Shown here one piece after another: positions 1-9,647 of a stretch of DNA of 64,000 nucleotides. Under the pieces are notes generated by a model. That model was not told where the DNA came from. It worked only from the letters and a program-made list of their open reading frames with translations, and ran no database searches. The DNA is from Epiperipatus broadwayi. Lineage: Eukaryota > Onychophora > Udeonychophora > Euonychophora > Peripatidae. How positions within the stretch are numbered: position 1 is the stretch's first letter; every line of letters starts with the position of its first letter. Both the position numbers and the translations under genes were made by a program. The stretch is taken from positions 6,026,972 through 6,090,971 of the forward strand of contig JAQFVV010006199.1 of NCBI GenBank assembly GCA_028023455.1, in the 5' to 3' direction.

Positions 1-1148
1 AAGTGAATACATACATTTTAGCATTAGTATGAAAATAACTTCATTATCAATTCCTACATCAAGACACTGAATACTGTTGATTCATCACTTTTAGTAATGA
101 CTTTTAAAAAGATAAAATGATTGAAACATTAGGGGGGGGGATGTACATTTATTAATGATTTAGTGATGGAAGTAAAATCAAGTTTTTGAAAAAAAGAAGT
201 TATGAGTATGTGTGTACTTTTTTCTTTATATATATTCTATTTCTGAATCATATTTGAAGATAAGAAAATAGTGGATATTTAAGAGATTTTGTTGAATTTA
301 TGTGCTTGGGCTAAACTTATTGCTAACCTATGATAATAAATAAACGATTGAAGTCTTCAACTGGTTTCAAAAATTATTAAAATACATAGAAAGAGACAAT
401 GTATGAGGTGGATGAATAGATAAGATAATTTGCTGGACTGATGTAAAGAAGAGAAACTATGCATGAGAAAAGCTATTTAAAAATGATGCTAATGGATAAT
501 ATATGATACTAGAAAGTTTACTTTATAGTTATGCACACCTATATATCGAATGGATCTGTATGTATGTTTATGTGTAACCTAATGGAATATAATTCGGGCA
601 TTGAATTTTTTTTTTTTTTATAGGTGACTACTGATTTAAAAATAATCTTTTTTTTTTTTTACCTGATAATGGTTTCTAGATAAAGCGCGAGTAGATCAGT
701 TATAACATTACCAATCACAGACTGCAACAGCAGGGAATGAGAAGACTGTAAATCATAGTCGCAACTATTATAATGACCGAGCTGCGTGTAAATGAGCTCA
801 TTATTTTCTTTGATTGCTGATGTCAGGAACTATTTTCAGCCATAGATTGGGGGGGGAAATTGTTATAATTTATAAAAATTACTTATAAAATATTTTCCCA
901 CTCTGCCCAATAATTTTTTTCTATCATTGGAAAATATAATACATCATAATTAAAATATTTATCGATATTTTTAAAAATAAAAAATGAGTAAAATAATACT
1001 ACATTTTGATTTATTTTTATTATTAGCTGTGGAGCTATTAGAGAATTATGAGACCCTTCATAATTACTCTGACAATTTCATTTTTAAATAATAAATATTT
1101 TAAAATTATTTGTTAATTTTCTAAATATAGTAGTTATTTGTATGACTA
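1..1148. other. Gene-free A+T-rich stretch
   Basis: I see no coding frame with family features on either strand. The stretch contains a run of nine G at 132-140, poly(T) runs near 608-660 and a G run near 849. It reads as ordinary intergenic DNA. Confidence 0.6.
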
Positions 1149-1291
1149 TCAATTTAAGAAAGAGATGAAGGTTGGCACTAAGGTGAGCTTTGAGCATTTC
1201 ATCATCAGAATTTCAATGAAATGGACAGCTGAAGAATTGTGGGGTGGATTGGCTATTTTAATATAAGCTGTGTTTTGATTGTGTGGAGATG

Positions 1292-1348
1292 ATAATCTAC
1301 CAACTGACGAGCGCTGGTTTAGCACGAAATACTTGTATTGGTGATTAT
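1292..1348 (+). ncRNA. Hammerhead-ribozyme-like motif, type I
   Basis: The conserved core is present: CTGACGA at 1304-1310 and GAAA at 1326-1329. Between them 1311-1325 can form stem II (G-C, one C/A mismatch, G-C, C-G, U-A, five-base loop). Stem I pairs 1292-1303 with 1338-1348 with a single bulged T at 1298. Stem III is minimal (A-U, U-G closing ACUU), leaving a GUA cleavage triplet at 1335-1337. Very short stem III is known for hammerheads in Penelope-like elements and metazoan retrozymes, which often act as dimers. A longer alternative pairing of 1329-1332 with 1335-1338 competes with the catalytic fold. Seen: core and pairing. Inferred: self-cleavage. Confidence 0.62.
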
Positions 1349-1549
1349 TTATCTTTTCGACATGTGTATGATCAAGTGTATCAGCGGTATGAAATAGCAT
1401 GGATGGTTGAGGGTCGTGTGAAAGTCTGAATTCAAACCCCTATATATTACATATATACGTGTAGGTATGAAAAAGTTTGTACTGTAGAAAAAATTTAATA
1501 TTTCGGAAAGAGAGGAAGATAAATGTATTTCTTATACTTGCTCAAGCTG

Positions 1550-1798
1550 TTAAAACATGCACAACTCTCCATACAATAGTGCCACTCAGTGCAAACCAGA
1601 ATAATCAATGGATGCAAAAAGATTTGTGCATAAAATCCCTATCTAGTATCTATTCAGATCCAAGGCTTCTCACTAATGAAAGCCATAAGCTAGAAACTAG
1701 TTTGAGGGTATTGGATGAGTAGACACTAAATAGGGATTTTGTGGACACTTTCTTGAATCCATTGATTACTACAGTATGAAGAGTTTTGCCAGTTTTAA
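1550..1798. repeat. Fold-back repeat, copy 1, with decayed hammerhead
   Basis: The two ends are inverted copies of one another (ACTCTCCATAC at the left, a decayed GTATGAAGAGTTTTG at the right) and both are bounded by TTAA (1550-1553, 1795-1798). The same sequence recurs near 42.14 kb and 48.67 kb. The right half keeps a hammerhead-like arrangement at 1658-1716: outer pairing ATCCAA/TTGGAT, core CTAATGA (1673-1679) and GAAA (1693-1696). The core G5 is replaced by A, which should abolish catalysis. The left arm has lost its ribozyme. Similarity to the other copies also extends left of TTAA, so TTAA is not proven to be the true end. Confidence 0.6.
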
Positions 1799-2870
1799 CC
1801 TAGTGATGTGGGAGAATACTAATGGTGAGATTTCGGATGAAGAGTTTCTAAAACCTGTCACTTCTGGTGCTCAAAAATTAGATTATTTCCTGACCAACAA
1901 ACTATTTGATTATTTTTTATATGTCTGCAAGTGCACTACGTGAATTTTTTTTCAAGTTGCTGAGGATTTGTATGTAACTTAAATATTTTTTCCGAAGTGC
2001 TTCATAGTTAATTCAGTTAAACAAATAATTAATTAGACTTCACTTAATTTAATTAGTCATTAAATACCCACATATATCGGAAGATGAAAGATCTTGGGTT
2101 AATCTGTATTGATTACATGAATTTTGATCCATTTATATTACAATTGTAATATTATTAAAGAGTTTTACCCTTAGTGCAAGTAATCTTAAATTTTTATAGT
2201 TGCAAAGCTCGTGTTAAACTTACAGTTAATTACGTTATTATAAAGCTTTAATTACTAAAAATACATAGTTTGTTATACATCGTTCCAATAAATATAAATT
2301 AATTAAATAAAAAGTTAATTACGTGGCAAACAATGCAACTGTAATCAATGATGATCAAATGTATCAGTTGTTTCCATAGTACTTTTAATTAATAAATATG
2401 TGCTCAGTCAAAAAATTTGAAAGTACAACATAAGTTAAATATTACTTTTATTTCTTTTTCAGTGTTCTGTAGCTACTATTTTCTGTGTGTGTGTGTGTGT
2501 GTTCATATTATTATGAATTAGACTTTAGATTCAACCTCATTTATAATTCAGATAAGATTTATTTATTCTAATGGGTTGTTTTAATTATTGACAATTATTT
2601 CTGTATCAAAAGCAAAATGTCTGTCAAATTTCTGCTTATTTAATTTCTGCTATCTATATGATTGTTTTTTAATAAAGTATTTGTGATCTTCTAAGTCTGA
2701 AACATTTTTCAAAGTCTTTTAACATTTTAAAATGTTTTATAAGTTTAATTTAAATATTGAAGTATTTATTGAAAGTTAAAGGTATTAACTATTATTATCT
2801 TTCTTAATAGCATTTGTCGCTCGTTTTCATTAGTATAATAAACTTGCATACTAATATCCTGTAAATAAAA
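1799..2870. other. Gene-free stretch with (TG)n
   Basis: No coding signal was found on either strand. A short (TG)n microsatellite lies near 2483-2502. Otherwise it is low-complexity A+T-rich sequence. Confidence 0.55.
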
Positions 2871-3768
2871 GCATAATATATATATACAAAATATCTATCA
2901 CCCTCCACCATTACATTTTTCTCAGCAGGAGTATTTTATAAACACAGATACAATCTGAATATAATAGCAGAATTTAAAGTTAATCTCTTGCTTATATGAT
3001 GCAAAGTTGTTATATAAATTGAATTTCATCCTATTTAAACAAGAAGCATCAAATCAAACAGCAATAATCTTAAATTGATACATAAACAAATATATTTAAT
3101 TTATGATACAAACAAAAGCTAACACAATAGCAAGTCTCCTAAACATAAATATATAAGAAATAAACTAAATGCCTATCACTAGCTAAAAATTCCAAGTATA
3201 AAATGTCTGCCACATTCCACCATTAAATTTCTTTTAGCAATGCTATTTTGTAAAAAAATCAAAATCTGAATATAATGGCACAATGCAGCCATTTGCTTAT
3301 ATGCAAAGTAATGTTGTTAAAAGAAAAGTAGTGGTTGGTGGGGTATAATAGATATTTGAATTTTCAACTAATGATATGCATTGATTTCATTTCTTATATA
3401 TTTGTGTTTAGAAGATATCAAATTTAAAGTGATATGAGGCATGGATCCTCTAAAACGTTAAACCGATAAACTTTAATACTAATTTATATCTTCTCTAATT
3501 AACAATTATAAATAAGTGTTTTTTGTTTTGTTACATAAATTAAATATGTTTGTTTATATAGAAATTTAAGATCATTGCTGATTTAATTTCATTCTCCTCA
3601 TTTAAATAGGTTTGCAATATACAAGCAAAACGATAACTTTTCGCTGGTACCATCATATTCAGATTATATTCGTTTGCTAGATAGTGCTGCTAAAAGAATT
3701 GTAATGATGGTGTGTGATAGATGTTTTATATTTGAATTTTCAGTCAGTGATATACATTGATTCTATTT

Positions 3769-3775
<7 letters not shown>
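2871..3775. repeat. Cluster of palindromic (fold-back) repeat units
   Basis: Positions 3138-3237 and 3312-3411 are imperfect inverted copies of one another, about 100 bp per arm, ending in CCTAAACATAAATATATAAG and its complement. A further direct copy of the right arm lies at about 3727-3775. Pieces of the arm interior (the CACC...CCACCATTA segment) recur near 2901-2925 and, inverted, near 3690-3714. The cluster ends in the (AT)n tract into which the LTR element at 3847 inserted. No protein is encoded. It resembles a family of short fold-back elements or MITEs; the superfamily is unknown. Confidence 0.55.

Positions 3776-3846
<71 letters not shown>
3774..3846. repeat. (AT)n microsatellite, insertion target of LTR element
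   Basis: This is a nearly pure AT tract directly left of the LTR beginning at 3847. A matching tract follows the other end of the element at 14373. The insertion therefore split one (AT)n tract, and ATAT or ATATAT is the target-site duplication; its exact length cannot be fixed in a repeat. Confidence 0.75.
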
Positions 3847-4115
3847 TGTAACATAATTAAATGAATCAAAAAAAAAGATATTACCATACCTGAGTAGTCC
3901 ATAGAATGATCATAAGTAAAGTTACTCAAAGAAATATTTAAAGGAGTCCAAATATCAAAATTAAAGGTTGATCAAATTATTATATGAAATCACGTGAGGT
4001 GAGTACACTAGTAATTCAATAAAATATAACTCAGGTATACAGGCAGTAGGTTTTATCCACTTTCATTTCTTGGTTTGATGTTAAGTGCATGTTTAAACAA
4101 ATACTAAGTGAATAT

Positions 4116-4208
4116 GGTCTAGCAGGGCGCCACTAGATTATCTGAATCTAGACACGGTTATATCTGATAACCTTTCACATGTACCGGGTTTGAATCCCTT
4201 CTTGGTAC
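4116..4208 (+). other. tRNA-like segment in LTR (possible embedded SINE head)
   Basis: A B-box-like sequence GGTTTGAATCC lies at 4187-4197 inside a GGG/CCC stem, and GTACC (4181-4185) can pair with GGTAC (4204-4208). Upstream are two perfect hairpins, CTAGATT/AATCTAG and GGTTA/TAACC, placed like tRNA arms, and a weak A-box-like TAGCAGGGCGCC. The orientation is opposite to the retrotransposon. The same segment is in the other LTR at about 11145-11237. The hairpin sizes are not those of a canonical tRNA, so a functional tRNA gene is unlikely. Confidence 0.4.
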
Positions 4209-5671
4209 TTTATTTATAATAAAATGGAAGATTTTGCTTTTTGAGCCATATCACTATATGCACTAATATTTAGGTAAAAGTAAAACATCTTTAAACCAAA
4301 GTGGAGTATATTAGACATAAATCATTTCTCAGATCTTAGCATAACAAATGTGTTTCAATATTTTTATAAGTTCACTAGCTCAGATTATATATAACTAATT
4401 TAGGATGGCAATTCACTCATCCTTGCATGAAATAGATGATGGGATGTGGTTATAATAATACTAAGAGATCACTAAATATTATAAAATCAATATTTATTTA
4501 TGGCCTTTAAACAGTTAAACAGCTCATTAATTAAAACGTTGATGATGATGATGATGATGATAATAATAACGATAATGACAAGGGTTTCAACTACAGCTCT
4601 AGGACTAAGCCTAAACATAAAACTAATTTTTATAAAGAAATTCATAATTATTGCTTAATTTTAGCATATTTACTTATATCTTAAATAACTAATATTCAAC
4701 CATTGATGATGATGAATAATCACACTTAACAAAGACTACACTTAATGAAATATATATGCCTCGTTTAATAAAACAAACTAATATTTATTACTACATTTCT
4801 AACATATACATAAAAATTTCTAGATAAATATGAAAATTGACATGAATAATAATAATAATTGATTATATAACAATCCTCAGATTAATTTTAAGTTCTTCCC
4901 CCTTTCCCTTCAAATGTATTTTGTATTAAGTTGGACGTCACATTGACCATGATTTTCACTCCATGAGAAAAGTATTTAAAAAAAATATTATCTGCTCATT
5001 GGCACACATACTTTAAAATCCAACATGTAAATAGAATGTAAAAAAAAATGTTAGTAAAATTGAAAGAGCAAGTTTTAGAAAAGAGTTTTAAATTATTTTC
5101 TCCCCCTCCCTTCCAAGCGCTGAAATCTATACTGAACTTGAAACAAAATAATCTAATATTCTAATACTACTCATTATTTCACATTCACTCCCAATTATAC
5201 ACATATAAAAATATTATTATGTATGTGCGTGTTTTATCCCATAATAACAAAATATTATTAAAAACCAAAATAATAATAATATATCAGTTAAAACTAAAAT
5301 CATAACACCATAAAAAAAATTGTTTTACACATTAATATTGTAAAATTAATAAACAAATAATTTTCATACATTCAAGGTCATTTATGAAGCTCAAAGTTAT
5401 TTTTAGTAAGACATTCTTGTTTTTAATTGATCTGAATAGTCTTTAAAAGTTCTTTAAATAAAATATACCACTTTATTGCTAAAATGTTTATTAAGACTGA
5501 TATCATAAAGAAAATAGATATAAAAAGTCATATTACCGATCTTTTGTTTGTGGCGAATTTCCAAGGGTTCAAACTTGTCTTGTATAAGGTCTATATTTCT
5601 GCAGCTACCATTTCCGTTTTATGTGGGAACAATCTCTTTCTTGAGGTGTATAACTATTTGATGATGATGAC

Positions 5672-6099
5672 TCTATTGAGGTTATTTGCTTTAGTGGATA
5701 ATTTGGAAATCATTATATTAATTTTTCTTCTCTTCCTGTCAAGCATGTGGATGAAATACAGCAGTTGTTTTCACATTTGTAAATTTTCTTGAGTTTAAAA
5801 TCAGTTGTTGTAACAATTAATTGGACTTGATGATTAATATTTATCAGTAGATTAATTCATCTTCTTTGAATGCAGGTGAATGCTTTCTATTGAGGTTATT
5901 TGCTTTAGTGGATAATTTGGAAATCATTATATTAATTTTTCTTCTCTTCCTGTCAAGCATGTGGATGAAACACAGCAGTTGTTTTCACATTTGTAAATTT
6001 TCTTGAGTTTAAAATCAGTTGTTGTAACAATTAATTGGACTTGATGATTAATATTTATCAGTAGATTAATTCATCTTCTTTGAATGCAGGTGAATGCTT
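5672..6099. repeat. 214-bp tandem duplication inside LTR
   Basis: Two adjacent near-identical copies (5672-5885 and 5886-6099) each start TCTATTGAGGTTATTTGC. The other LTR has the same duplication at 12710-12923 and 12924 onward, so it predates this insertion and belongs to the family's LTR. Confidence 0.85.
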
Positions 6100-7339
6100 T
6101 CTTCCTTCTATTAAAAACATCTTATTTATCTGGTCAGTTGAAAGGTGTAGAATATTATTTTAGACACAACATCTTTTCTTTCCTATGTGATGTGCAGCTT
6201 CCTCCAGATGGTCCAGCAAATGGGACATACATATAATTTTTCTAGCCTGCCATTTCTTATATTTTCAACATTCAAATTTGATAGTTTAATAATCTGAATC
6301 AATCACAATAATCTTAATAATAATTCAAGACAGCTTTTTATATCCAATTTTTAGCTACCTTAACCAATCAGAGATAGCATCACTTGCTATTTTTGGACAA
6401 ATTTGTTTTAATTAGATCTCTAATTTATTTTCAACCAAAGTATTTTTCAACTGAAAAGTTTAATCCTTTTTCCAGACACTTTTGTTTTAAAAAAAAAATA
6501 GACTCAATCCTTATTTCCTTTCTTTTCTTTTTTTTTCTTCTTTTAACATCCAGGTAACACTTCAAATCTTTGAGCTTCCTTCTTTAGATCTTGATAAGAC
6601 AATTTCAAAAATTATAGTTCTGACCCATTATAAGCTTCCAAAGTGAAAAACAATTATTTACAAAAAAAAATTGCTACAAAGATTGATATCTGATTAAACA
6701 GATTTCCTCTTTTAACAAACAATTGTACAAAAAAAATAATTTAACAGATTTAATACTTCCTTTTCTTTCAATATTTAGGAAATGTAAAATTTTGTATGTA
6801 ATGTACACACATCCTTCATTCTTTCAAATCATTCATAAACTAACCTTAAATACTATAATTGCTAGCTTAGTAATTATAACCCAATTATTTAATTAAATCT
6901 GTAACTTTTAAATCCCAATTATAATTAAAGAAAAGCAAAATAAAAGTATAGAATAAAATATTAGAATTGATCAAGCATAGGTTAGTTTTAAAGAAAGTTA
7001 AAATGTTTAATATTTGAAATATAAAACAATTAAATAATTTACACATACATTGCCTATATGTATGCATTATAACTTTGCTTTTTAAAGAAAAATTAAATAT
7101 TAAATAGTTTAAATGTGTGTATTACCTTTCTATCAACACACAAACAAGTAAAGCATGTAATTGTTGACCCATTCTTTCTCTGTTTAAAGCTTTTTAGAAC
7201 TGGACCTTGTAGGGTTTGAACTTGGATGCCCTACAGCTTCTTTTATGGTTATATAAAATTGTGATGATGATTTTTGGTTTACCTTTTCTACATGCACATT
7301 ACTATAAATTTAGCTAGTGACTAAATTGTAATGGCACAA

Positions 7340-7352
7340 CTTTCTCCCCCTT
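7340..7352 (-). promoter_or_regulatory. Polypurine tract of giant-LTR element
   Basis: On the minus strand it reads AAGGGGGAGAAAG, immediately upstream of the 3' LTR start TGTGCC. Its location matches the plus-strand priming site of LTR retrotransposons and orients the element to the minus strand. Confidence 0.8.
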
Positions 7353-7528
7353 CGGATAAAATCATCAGCACTTTTGTTTTAACTATATTAAAAAAAAAAA
7401 TCCTAACTAATAAATACACTAATAATAATAAACACTTATAATATATATATAAAAAAAAAATTAACTACTGGTAAATATATTTTTCATTAGAAAACCTAAA
7501 AATAATTTATTTGGAGATCTTTGCCAGG

Positions 7529-7717
7529 CTATTCTGCTGAAGTATAAGGGATCAAACTCCTAGCATTATAGGTCCCCTTATTCCCATCAAGAGCAGCAAG
7601 CATAAAGGCATTCTCCCCTATTTTCTTGGTAATTTGGAATGGCTTTTTCTTTTCAAACCATATTGTGGTCTGCATAAAAATGCACCTGTACATCCAGTCC
7701 CTTTTTAATATTTCCAT
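7529..7717 (-). pseudogene. Integrase C-terminal tail remnant
   Basis: The frame translates to a stretch containing KKPFQITKKIGENAFML followed by GTYNARSLIPY and a stop. This matches the usual end of Ty3/Gypsy-type Pol polyproteins, where a G/KPFxIxxKIGxNAYxL strand is followed by GTFNVxxLxPY. Everything upstream in pol (protease, RT, RNase H, integrase catalytic core) is missing. The tail overlaps, in another frame, the end of the 664-residue gag-like frame (stop at 7653). This suggests an internal deletion that joined gag to the last part of pol out of frame. Comparison rests on family knowledge, not a search. Confidence 0.6.
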
Positions 7718-9647
7718 TTTTCATCTTGACTGGATATTTATAAAACATATCTGGAGGTTTTATTTTATATAACCTCCTATTACTAACTCCATTTAGAAAT
7801 ATGGACTCTTGGTACCTTATGTAATATGCCTTGAAGTTCTTTAGAGAGATTGACTCTCTATACCATACATACTTTATTTTTAAACTTTCTAGAAAGATTG
7901 ACTCCCTGTACCATACATAAGGCACTTTGAAGTTTTCTAGAGAGGTTGGCTTTTTATACCAGATATAAGGCACTTTGAAGTTTTCCAGAGAGATTGGCTT
8001 TCTATACCAGATATTATTCATCCTTAAATCTTCCAGAGACGTTGATTCTCTGGGCCATATACAATTTATTTTTAAATTTTCTAGAAAGGTTGACTCTTTG
8101 TACCATATATAATGGACATTTAAACTCTTCAGAGAGATTGACTCTCTGTGCCATGTATAATTCATTTTTAAACTCTCTAAAAATGTTGACTCTTTGTACC
8201 AAATATAAGGCACACTTAAATTTAACAGAGCATTTAAATTTTTCAGAGAGATTGATTCTCTGTCTGATACACACTGGACATTTACATTTTTCAGAGAGAT
8301 TGCCTCTCTGTACCAGATATAACTTATTTTTGACTTTTCCAGAGCAGTTGAATTTTTCAGAGAGATTTGGACATTTACATTTTTCAGAGAGATTGCCTCT
8401 CTATACCATATATAAGGTATCTCCAATCTATTTAAGAAGACAGATTTTTGAAACCACACATGCTGGTTAGTTACTAGATTGAGAACTACAGACTGTTGAA
8501 ACTTTTGCTCTCTTTCTAAAATAACTGGTTTCATCTCCATTATTGCCTCTCTTAAATCAATCATCTTATCGGATGCATGAAGTTTTTCCTCCAACTCTCT
8601 TTTCCTTTTCACTTCATGATCTATCCCAATCTGCTCTTTGGTCATCATCTCATTTACTTTCTTTACTGGGAGATTTGGTATTATGGCTACTATTGGCCTT
8701 TCTACTTCTTGGAGCCTATTCTCTATCAGTGTATCTAACTTTACATTATTTTCTTTATTATCAGTGGTCGGACTATCCAGATTATTTTTTAAAACTGGTA
8801 ACCTCTGACTACCTTTCCGTTTTACAAGTCTAACATATTCACCCATCTCTCCTGCTCTATCTTCTAAAGAGGTTTCAGCATTATCTTCTAATCTTTGACT
8901 ACCTTCTATTATACTTTCTGCACTCTTTTTGCTATCCTCTCTTAGACTTTCTATCCATCTTTTCACAGAACGACAAACCTTTTGTTCCAGACTTTCCTTA
9001 TTTCTTTTGGATTTGTTATAATCTTCTTGTATGTTTTGATACATACAATCTTTCATCAGTCTGGTCAATTTTATACCTGATAGTGCTTCCTTCTTTATTC
9101 GAATCTGAAACTCTTCAGTACTTGTTACTATCCCCTTTACTTTTACAGTAACTTCTAATCCCATTACAACCTCTCCATCCTCTTCTTTATAAAGATTATT
9201 AACTCCAGGAATTGAGGCTCTTTTCCCATGCTTCTCTATTTTATTTCCCAAAGCTATAGGAATTTTATTGTTGTTTTCAACAGAGCTATTGATATTTTCT
9301 TTTAATTCATCTTCACTCCTCTTATCCTCTTTTTTTAAACTTTCTACACTTTCTATGCCTTTTTTATCATCTCTTAAACTTTCTCTCCAGATTCTATTAT
9401 CTTCTAGCATACTTTTAAGCATCTGAATTATTTTGTCCATGTCTGATGGTGCCATCTTTGCTGTCTGAGCCTGGCCCACTTCTGGCTTCTCATCTACCAT
9501 TTCTGTACTTGAGGCCTTATTGCTATTGACTTTAGAGGCATTTTCCTCTATTTCCTCTTCTTCAGGATAAAAATGATCACTGATCCCTGGGATTGGGGCA
9601 CCTTCCTCTTCCATAACCTCTTCCATACTATAATTTAGTTCACTCAT
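7653..9647 (-). CDS. Gag-like/structural protein of the LTR element, repeat-rich
   Basis: A 664-residue frame begins with ATG at 9645-9647, about 1.2 kb after the primer-binding site. Residues 1-400 are highly charged (E/K rich, probably coiled coil) and carry an old internal duplication: IPGISDHFY (19-27) resembles IPGVNNLY (146-153), and RIWRESLRDDKK (85-96) resembles RWIESLREDSKK (230-241). Residues about 410-620 are a degenerate repeat of about 20 residues built on YIWYRESISLKNL. No zinc knuckle, protease or RT motif is present. Position and charge suggest a Gag-like product, but the repeat section resembles no domain I know. The last residues come from sequence overlapping the integrase tail in another frame. 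Whether it is translated is unknown; its openness over 2 kb in A+T-rich DNA suggests selection or youth. Confidence 0.6.
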   Translation of the reverse strand: MSELNYSMEEVMEEEGAPIPGISDHFYPEEEEIEENASKVNSNKASSTEMVDEKPEVGQAQTAKMAPSDMDKIIQMLKSMLEDNRIWRESLRDDKKGIESVESLKKEDKRSEDELKENINSSVENNNKIPIALGNKIEKHGKRASIPGVNNLYKEEDGEVVMGLEVTVKVKGIVTSTEEFQIRIKKEALSGIKLTRLMKDCMYQNIQEDYNKSKRNKESLEQKVCRSVKRWIESLREDSKKSAESIIEGSQRLEDNAETSLEDRAGEMGEYVRLVKRKGSQRLPVLKNNLDSPTTDNKENNVKLDTLIENRLQEVERPIVAIIPNLPVKKVNEMMTKEQIGIDHEVKRKRELEEKLHASDKMIDLREAIMEMKPVILEREQKFQQSVVLNLVTNQHVWFQKSVFLNRLEIPYIWYREAISLKNVNVQISLKNSTALEKSKISYIWYREAISLKNVNVQCVSDRESISLKNLNALLNLSVPYIWYKESTFLESLKMNYTWHRESISLKSLNVHYIWYKESTFLENLKINCIWPRESTSLEDLRMNNIWYRKPISLENFKVPYIWYKKPTSLENFKVPYVWYRESIFLESLKIKYVWYRESISLKNFKAYYIRYQESIFLNGVSNRRLYKIKPPDMFYKYPVKMKNGNIKKGLDVQVHFYADHNMV
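7800..8465. repeat. 60-bp minisatellite with a hairpin in each unit
   Basis: About twelve degenerate units, mostly spaced 60 bp, each hold a motif like AGAGAGATTGACTCTCT (best at 7843-7859) followed by GTACCA-A/T-ATA. The motif is a 6-bp stem with a five-base loop. The array encodes the YIWYRESISLKNL protein repeats on the minus strand, and also lacks stops over long stretches in other frames. Confidence 0.8.

Larger units (their letters stand above)
3847..7338 (-). repeat. 3' LTR of giant-LTR element
   Basis: It matches 10876-14372 along its whole length with scattered substitutions and small indels; the largest differences I saw are around 7190-7290. It contains a tRNA-like segment (4116-4208), short GAT/TAA runs near 4540-4570 and a 214-bp tandem duplication (5672-6099). 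The open frames inside are short and unrelated to known proteins, so I do not annotate them as genes. Confidence 0.85.

Noticed and set aside
1149-1400. 83-codon minus-strand open frame as a gene
   Set aside because: It overlaps the hammerhead-like motif and its neighbouring repeat; the protein has no family features.
1550-1798. piggyBac-type MITE based on flanking TTAA
   Set aside because: Similarity continues left of TTAA in other copies, so TTAA may simply be part of the repeat.
5484-5792. 102-codon frame in the giant LTR
   Set aside because: It spans the start of the 214-bp tandem duplication and is interrupted in the other LTR copy, so it is not maintained.
7994-8470. 158-codon plus-strand frame
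   Set aside because: It is the complementary reading of the 60-bp minisatellite in the gag-like ORF; lack of stops follows from the repeat unit.
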